Source: Mucilaginibacter rivuli (GTDB lineage Bacteria; Bacteroidota; Bacteroidia; Sphingobacteriales; Sphingobacteriaceae). From it: DNA of 64,000 nt. The stretch lies in NCBI RefSeq assembly GCF_019391655.1, contig NZ_JAHXPQ010000001.1:744001-808000 (forward strand), written 5' to 3'. A program made the position numbers and the translations under genes. Below the pieces are notes generated by a model that made no database searches, was not told where the DNA came from, and worked only from the letters and a program-made list of their open reading frames with translations. The first letter of the stretch is position 1, and each line of letters opens with the position of its first letter. Positions 60,242-64,000 of this stretch are shown piece by piece.

Positions 60242-61813
60242 ATGAAAAAAATCCTTATCATCATTTTTACCATCAGCACCTTTGTTGCGCAGGCGCAAAA
60301 GAATGTGCTTTTAGATCAATCATTCTGGCAAACGCAGCCCGATGTAGCGGCTATAAAAGCTGAGATAGAAAAAGGGAGCAATCCTTTGCAATCAAACGCG
60401 ATGAGTATGGATGCCGTAGTGATGGCTATAAATGCCCAGGCGCCAAATGCATCAATTGAGTATTTGTTGAGCCTGCCTGGCAGCGATGTGAATAAGCTTA
60501 CTCATGATGGCCGCACCTATTTGCATTGGGCCGCAACCCGTGGCAATGTTGAAATAACAGAATACCTGCTTAACAAAGGCGCTAAAATTAATATTGAAGA
60601 TAGCCACGGCACAACACCTTTAACGTTTGCTGCCGGTAGCGGCCAGCAGAATACCAAAATATACGACCTGTTGGCAGCACATGGTGCTGACCTGAAAAAA
60701 GAGGTGAACGAGGATGGTGCCAATGTTTTATTGTTAGCTGTTGCTAATGATAAAGAGTTGGCATTAACAAATTATTTTGTATCAAAAGGGATCGACCTGA
60801 ATAGTAAAGATGCGGCAGGCAATAATGTTTTTGGATATGCTGCAAAGTCAGGCAACGTTGATCTGTTAAAAACACTGTTACAAAAAGGCGTAAAACCTAA
60901 TGCCAATGCCATGCTGATGGCGGCACAAGGCGGCGGCGGCCGCCGCGGTGGTGGCGGTGCAACGCTGGCCACCTATCAGTACCTTGAAAGTTTAGGTATC
61001 AAGCCAACCGCGACTGCTAAAAATGGTGAGAATGTATTGCATGCCCTTGTTCGTAAGCAAAACCAGAACGATATTATCCAATACTTTATTACTAAAGGGG
61101 TTGATGTTAACCAGGCTGATGAAGAAGGCAATACGGCATTTATGAATGCGGCATCTGCAAACCGTGATACGGCGGTGTTGGCCCTACTACTGCCAAATGT
61201 GAAAAATATTAACCAGGCTAATCTAAAAGGTGCAACGGCATTAACCCTGGCTGTGCGTAATTCGGCTGATGTGATGAATTACCTGATTGCTAAAGGTGCC
61301 AATGTAAATGTATTAGACAAAACCGGCAATAACCTTGCTTACTATGTTATTGAAGCTTACCGCCCGCAAGGGCAGGGCTTTGGTGCCCAGGGCGGTGGCG
61401 GCAGGCCACAAGGCGGGCAAGCTGCAGCAGGTCAGGCTGAGCGCCAGTTTAACGCGCCAAGGGCTGATGATTTTGATACCAAACTGCAGGTACTAAAGGA
61501 TAAGGGGTTGAACATTATCGCCCCGCAAAAAAACGGAAATACCCTTTACCATTTAGCTGTAGCTAAAAATGATGTATCTTTACTTAAACGTCTTGAGCCA
61601 TTTCATATTGATATTAACAGTAAAAATAATGAGGGTTTAACCGCGTTACATAAAGCAGCGCTTATTGCAAAGGACGATGTGATGTTGAAATACTTGCTAT
61701 CAATAGGTGCTAAAAAAGATGCTGTGACTAATTTTAAGGAAACAGCTTTTGACCTGGCTGCCGAAAATGAATCACTGTCGAAAAACAATGTATCTGTTAA
61801 TTTTCTTAAATAA
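60242..61813 (+). CDS. Secreted ankyrin-repeat protein
   Basis: The 523 residues have a signal peptide (1-18, FVAQAQ) and about ten ankyrin repeats from residue 70 on (DGRTYLHWAATRGNVEITEYLL, HGTTPLTFAAGSG, EGLTALHKAALIAKD). Two Gly-rich insertions interrupt them (QGGGGRRGGGGA and QGFGAQGGGGRPQGG). Ankyrin repeats bind proteins; here the partner may be one of the two genes that follow. The next gene starts two bases after its stop, so they are one operon. Function unknown. Confidence 0.87.
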   Translation: MKKILIIIFTISTFVAQAQKNVLLDQSFWQTQPDVAAIKAEIEKGSNPLQSNAMSMDAVVMAINAQAPNASIEYLLSLPGSDVNKLTHDGRTYLHWAATRGNVEITEYLLNKGAKINIEDSHGTTPLTFAAGSGQQNTKIYDLLAAHGADLKKEVNEDGANVLLLAVANDKELALTNYFVSKGIDLNSKDAAGNNVFGYAAKSGNVDLLKTLLQKGVKPNANAMLMAAQGGGGRRGGGGATLATYQYLESLGIKPTATAKNGENVLHALVRKQNQNDIIQYFITKGVDVNQADEEGNTAFMNAASANRDTAVLALLLPNVKNINQANLKGATALTLAVRNSADVMNYLIAKGANVNVLDKTGNNLAYYVIEAYRPQGQGFGAQGGGGRPQGGQAAAGQAERQFNAPRADDFDTKLQVLKDKGLNIIAPQKNGNTLYHLAVAKNDVSLLKRLEPFHIDINSKNNEGLTALHKAALIAKDDVMLKYLLSIGAKKDAVTNFKETAFDLAAENESLSKNNVSVNFLK

Positions 61814-61815
61814 TT

Positions 61816-62307
61816 ATGATATCTAAAATTTATACAATAGCTGCCTTGTTACTGGCGCTAACATTTGCCAAACCAGAAGTAGCGGTAGCCCAGGCCACTA
61901 ACAAATACAAGTGCATGATACAGATGACCAGTTACATGGGCGAGGGCGCTTACATTGTTATTTCGCTGATAGATAGTAAAGGCGCTTATGATAAAACCCT
62001 GTACGTATTGGGTTCAAATAAAAAATGGTACAAAACGTTAAAAGAGTGGCACCAGTTTTATGCTAAAAACCCTTCTAACATCAGCGCTATTACCGGGGCT
62101 TCGGTTACCGGCGGCGACCGTAGTGTTAACGTAATAGAAATTGAAACCTCGAAAATAAACGCCGGATATAAAATTAGATTTGAAAGCGCCGTTGAAGATA
62201 AAGCTTATAATGTAAAAGACCTGGAGATACCGTTGACCACAGAAACGCTGGCCGCTAAGAATGATGGTACAGGCTATATCCGTTATGTACGCTTTAGTGC
62301 TAACTAA
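61816..62307 (+). CDS. DUF2271 family secreted protein
   Basis: The 163 residues have a signal peptide (1-24, VAVAQA). The mature part matches the DUF2271 pattern: KYKCMIQMTSYMGEGAYIVISLID, NKKWYKTLKEWHQFY, and ISAITGASVTGG (a TGAS motif near 95). In other bacteria DUF2271 genes sit with PepSY and flavin-transferase (ApbE) genes in extracytoplasmic electron-transfer clusters. TGAS resembles the [S/T]GAT flavin-attachment site but is not identical. It is coupled to the ankyrin gene upstream, and the PepSY-flavodoxin gene starts 18 bases downstream. Confidence 0.85.
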   Translation: MISKIYTIAALLLALTFAKPEVAVAQATNKYKCMIQMTSYMGEGAYIVISLIDSKGAYDKTLYVLGSNKKWYKTLKEWHQFYAKNPSNISAITGASVTGGDRSVNVIEIETSKINAGYKIRFESAVEDKAYNVKDLEIPLTTETLAAKNDGTGYIRYVRFSAN

Positions 62308-62325
62308 GCTTATCGCTATTAAAGT

Positions 62326-64000
62326 ATGACCATTTCTGTTTGGAGATACAGCCACCTTGCATTGGCTGTATCTTCTTTTTTATTACTTACGCTGGCTGCT
62401 GTTACAGGCATTATACTTGCATTTCAACCTATAACCGAAAAAATACAGCCTTACAATGCCGATGGGTTTAACAAGTTAACGCTTGCCCAAACTTTGCCTG
62501 TACTGCGTAAAACCTATCCGGGCATTACGGAACTATCGGTTGATGCCAACAGGTTTGTACAGGTAAAGGGTACCGATGGACAAGGCAAAAAGCTGTTAGC
62601 TTATATCGACCCGCAAACAGGAAAAGTATTAGGCATACCCGGTAAAAAGAGCGAGTTTTTTGATTGGGTAACGGCACTGCACCGCTCATTATTTTTACAC
62701 GAGGCCGGGCGCTTTTTTATAGGTATTACAGCTTTCCTTTTGTTGCTTATTACCGTTTCCGGGACAATGCTCATCATCCAGCGGCAGGGTAGTATAAAGC
62801 GTTTTTTTACCGTTATAGCACGAGACAATTTCTTCCAGTATTACCATGTGGTGCTGGGGCGTTGGTCATTGGTACCAATATTTATTATCGCGCTAAGCGG
62901 AACGTATTTATCAATGGCCCGTTTTGGCCTTGTTGGTAAAGCCCAAAAGCTACCGGTGATTAATATTGACAATATAAAATCAGCTCCCGAAAAGCCAGCC
63001 GCTGATTTTGCTGTATTTAGAGATACGAAGCTTTCAGAAATAGAATCGGTTGAGTTTCCTTTTTCTGAGTTCCCGGAAGATTACTATATCCTCAAACTTA
63101 AAACCGGCCAGATAGCTGTTAATCAATTTACCGGTGATATATTGAGCGAGGTTAAATACCCTGCCGCTGTAATGTTTACTAACCTGAGCCTTTCACTACA
63201 TACCGGCCGGGCAAGCATAATATGGGCAATAATACTGGCAGTAGCATCGGGCAATATCCTGTTCTTTATTTATTCAGGCTTTTCCATTACTTTAAAAAGG
63301 AGGGCAAATCGTACTAAAAACAAGTATACCGCTGCTGATAGTAAATACATTATTTTGGTGGGATCGGAAAATGGCAGCACTTTCCGTTTTGCAAACAGCA
63401 TTCATCAGCAATTAATTAAAGCAGGAGAGCAATCATTCTTAACCGAACTGAACAGCTATGCTATTTTCCCCAAAGCGGAACACCTTATTGTGCTTACCGC
63501 TACTTATGGCCTGGGTGATGCGCCAACTAATGCTGCAAAATTTGCTGCCTTACTAACTAAATACCAGCAAACGCAAAAAGTAAGCTATTCTGTGCTGGGC
63601 TTCGGGTCGTACGCCTATCCTGATTTTTGCAGGTTTGCATACGAGGTTAATCAATTGCTATCGCACCAGGACTGGGCATCGGCGCTTACGGATATTCATA
63701 CAGTGAATGACAGATCGCCTGCCGAGTTTAGCCTCTGGGCCGAAGCCTGGTCGCAGCAGGCAGGTATTACCATTAATGGCATATTGCCTGAAACGCCGGG
63801 TGTAAAGCAGGAACTGGATACTTTTGTGGTAACCGGCGGTATTGCAGCTACGCGCAATGATGGAACATTCTCCATCAATTTAAAAGCTAAACGGAAGCTG
63901 CGTGCAACATCCGGGGATTTGCTGGCAATTTATCCGGCAAATGACCATCGTGAAAGGCTATATTCTATTGGCGTTATTGATAACGAAATAAGATTAAGTA
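62326..64000 (+). CDS. PepSY transmembrane / flavodoxin / FAD-binding reductase (partial)
   Basis: The frame is open from the ATG at 62326 to the window edge (558 codons visible). The N-terminal half has four membrane segments of the PepSY_TM type (about 8-30, 125-150, 175-195 and 295-320), with His residues able to bind haem (LHRSLFLHEAG, YYHVVLGRW, LSLHTGR). A flavodoxin domain follows (about 340-480; GSENGSTFRFANS for the FMN phosphate, LTATYGLGDAPTN, LGFGSYAYPDF). Then begins a flavin-reductase domain (ERLYSIGV, FAD region). The whole resembles a sulfite-reductase-type flavoprotein joined to a membrane haem or FMN carrier, moving electrons across the membrane. The C-terminus is outside the window. 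Confidence 0.9.
   Translation, partial: MTISVWRYSHLALAVSSFLLLTLAAVTGIILAFQPITEKIQPYNADGFNKLTLAQTLPVLRKTYPGITELSVDANRFVQVKGTDGQGKKLLAYIDPQTGKVLGIPGKKSEFFDWVTALHRSLFLHEAGRFFIGITAFLLLLITVSGTMLIIQRQGSIKRFFTVIARDNFFQYYHVVLGRWSLVPIFIIALSGTYLSMARFGLVGKAQKLPVINIDNIKSAPEKPAADFAVFRDTKLSEIESVEFPFSEFPEDYYILKLKTGQIAVNQFTGDILSEVKYPAAVMFTNLSLSLHTGRASIIWAIILAVASGNILFFIYSGFSITLKRRANRTKNKYTAADSKYIILVGSENGSTFRFANSIHQQLIKAGEQSFLTELNSYAIFPKAEHLIVLTATYGLGDAPTNAAKFAALLTKYQQTQKVSYSVLGFGSYAYPDFCRFAYEVNQLLSHQDWASALTDIHTVNDRSPAEFSLWAEAWSQQAGITINGILPETPGVKQELDTFVVTGGIAATRNDGTFSINLKAKRKLRATSGDLLAIYPANDHRERLYSIGVIDNEIRLS

Noticed and set aside
1..64000. CRISPR array, rRNA, insertion sequence or prophage
   Set aside because: No spaced direct repeats, transposase, integrase, structural phage gene or rRNA-like stretch was recognised on either strand.

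Overview
The window looks like chromosomal DNA of a Bacteroidota species in the family Sphingobacteriaceae, most like Mucilaginibacter or Pedobacter. The evidence is a SusC/SusD pair, many promoters of the Bacteroidota type (TTG or TTTG, about 19 bases, then TAnnTTTG), weak Shine-Dalgarno sequences, an FtsB/DivIC-like division protein, a CTC-type L25, LytTR and PAS signalling proteins, and intergenic inverted repeats of kinds common in that family. This placement is by recognition, not by a database search.

Layout. 1-838: a partial small protein and its TetR-type regulator, read leftward. 1088-5942: RhlE-type RNA helicase, FtsB-like protein, von Willebrand A membrane protein and fabG, with two different inverted-repeat elements around the ftsB-like gene. 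6428-11236: SusC/SusD glycan-uptake pair. 11381-18798: purH, then the rod-shape cluster mreB-mreC-mreD-mrdA(PBP2)-rodA. 18802-22475: acidic coiled-coil protein, tdk, an A/T-rich cassette of three overlapping unknown genes with its own promoter, and a zinc-ribbon protein. 22643-28784: short ssb, SDR, a J-domain-like/flippase fusion, aguB-aguA (agmatine to putrescine) and manA. 28840-34743: two-component genes, including a LytS/LytTR pair next to LiaF-like membrane proteins. 34865-37030: TylF-like methyltransferase homologue and two single-domain globins around an HTH regulator with shared operator-like repeats. 37149-39968: rplY, prs, tRNA-Gln and accA. 40021-50438: small secreted proteins, receiver protein, TPR protein, cardiolipin synthase, a DUF3857 transglutaminase pair and a histidine kinase. 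50492-53279: PL4 rhamnogalacturonan lyase with AraC and VOC genes. 53450-58015: PLD-like protein, patatin-like phospholipase and a secreted protein. 58020-64000: CBM9-like secreted protein, TPR protein, then an ankyrin/DUF2271/PepSY-flavodoxin operon that runs off the right edge.

Much of the content is housekeeping: cell shape, nucleotide synthesis, fatty acid synthesis and polyamines. The best candidates for undescribed biology are the three-gene cassette at 20336-21997, the PLD/patatin/secreted-protein locus at 53450-58015, the ankyrin/DUF2271/flavodoxin redox operon at 60242-64000, and the globin/HTH locus with its TGTTACACTTT inverted repeat. Several proteins look like non-catalytic relatives of enzymes: a transglutaminase paralogue, a TylF-like protein, and a J-like domain without HPD.

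No CRISPR array, rRNA, insertion sequence or prophage was seen.
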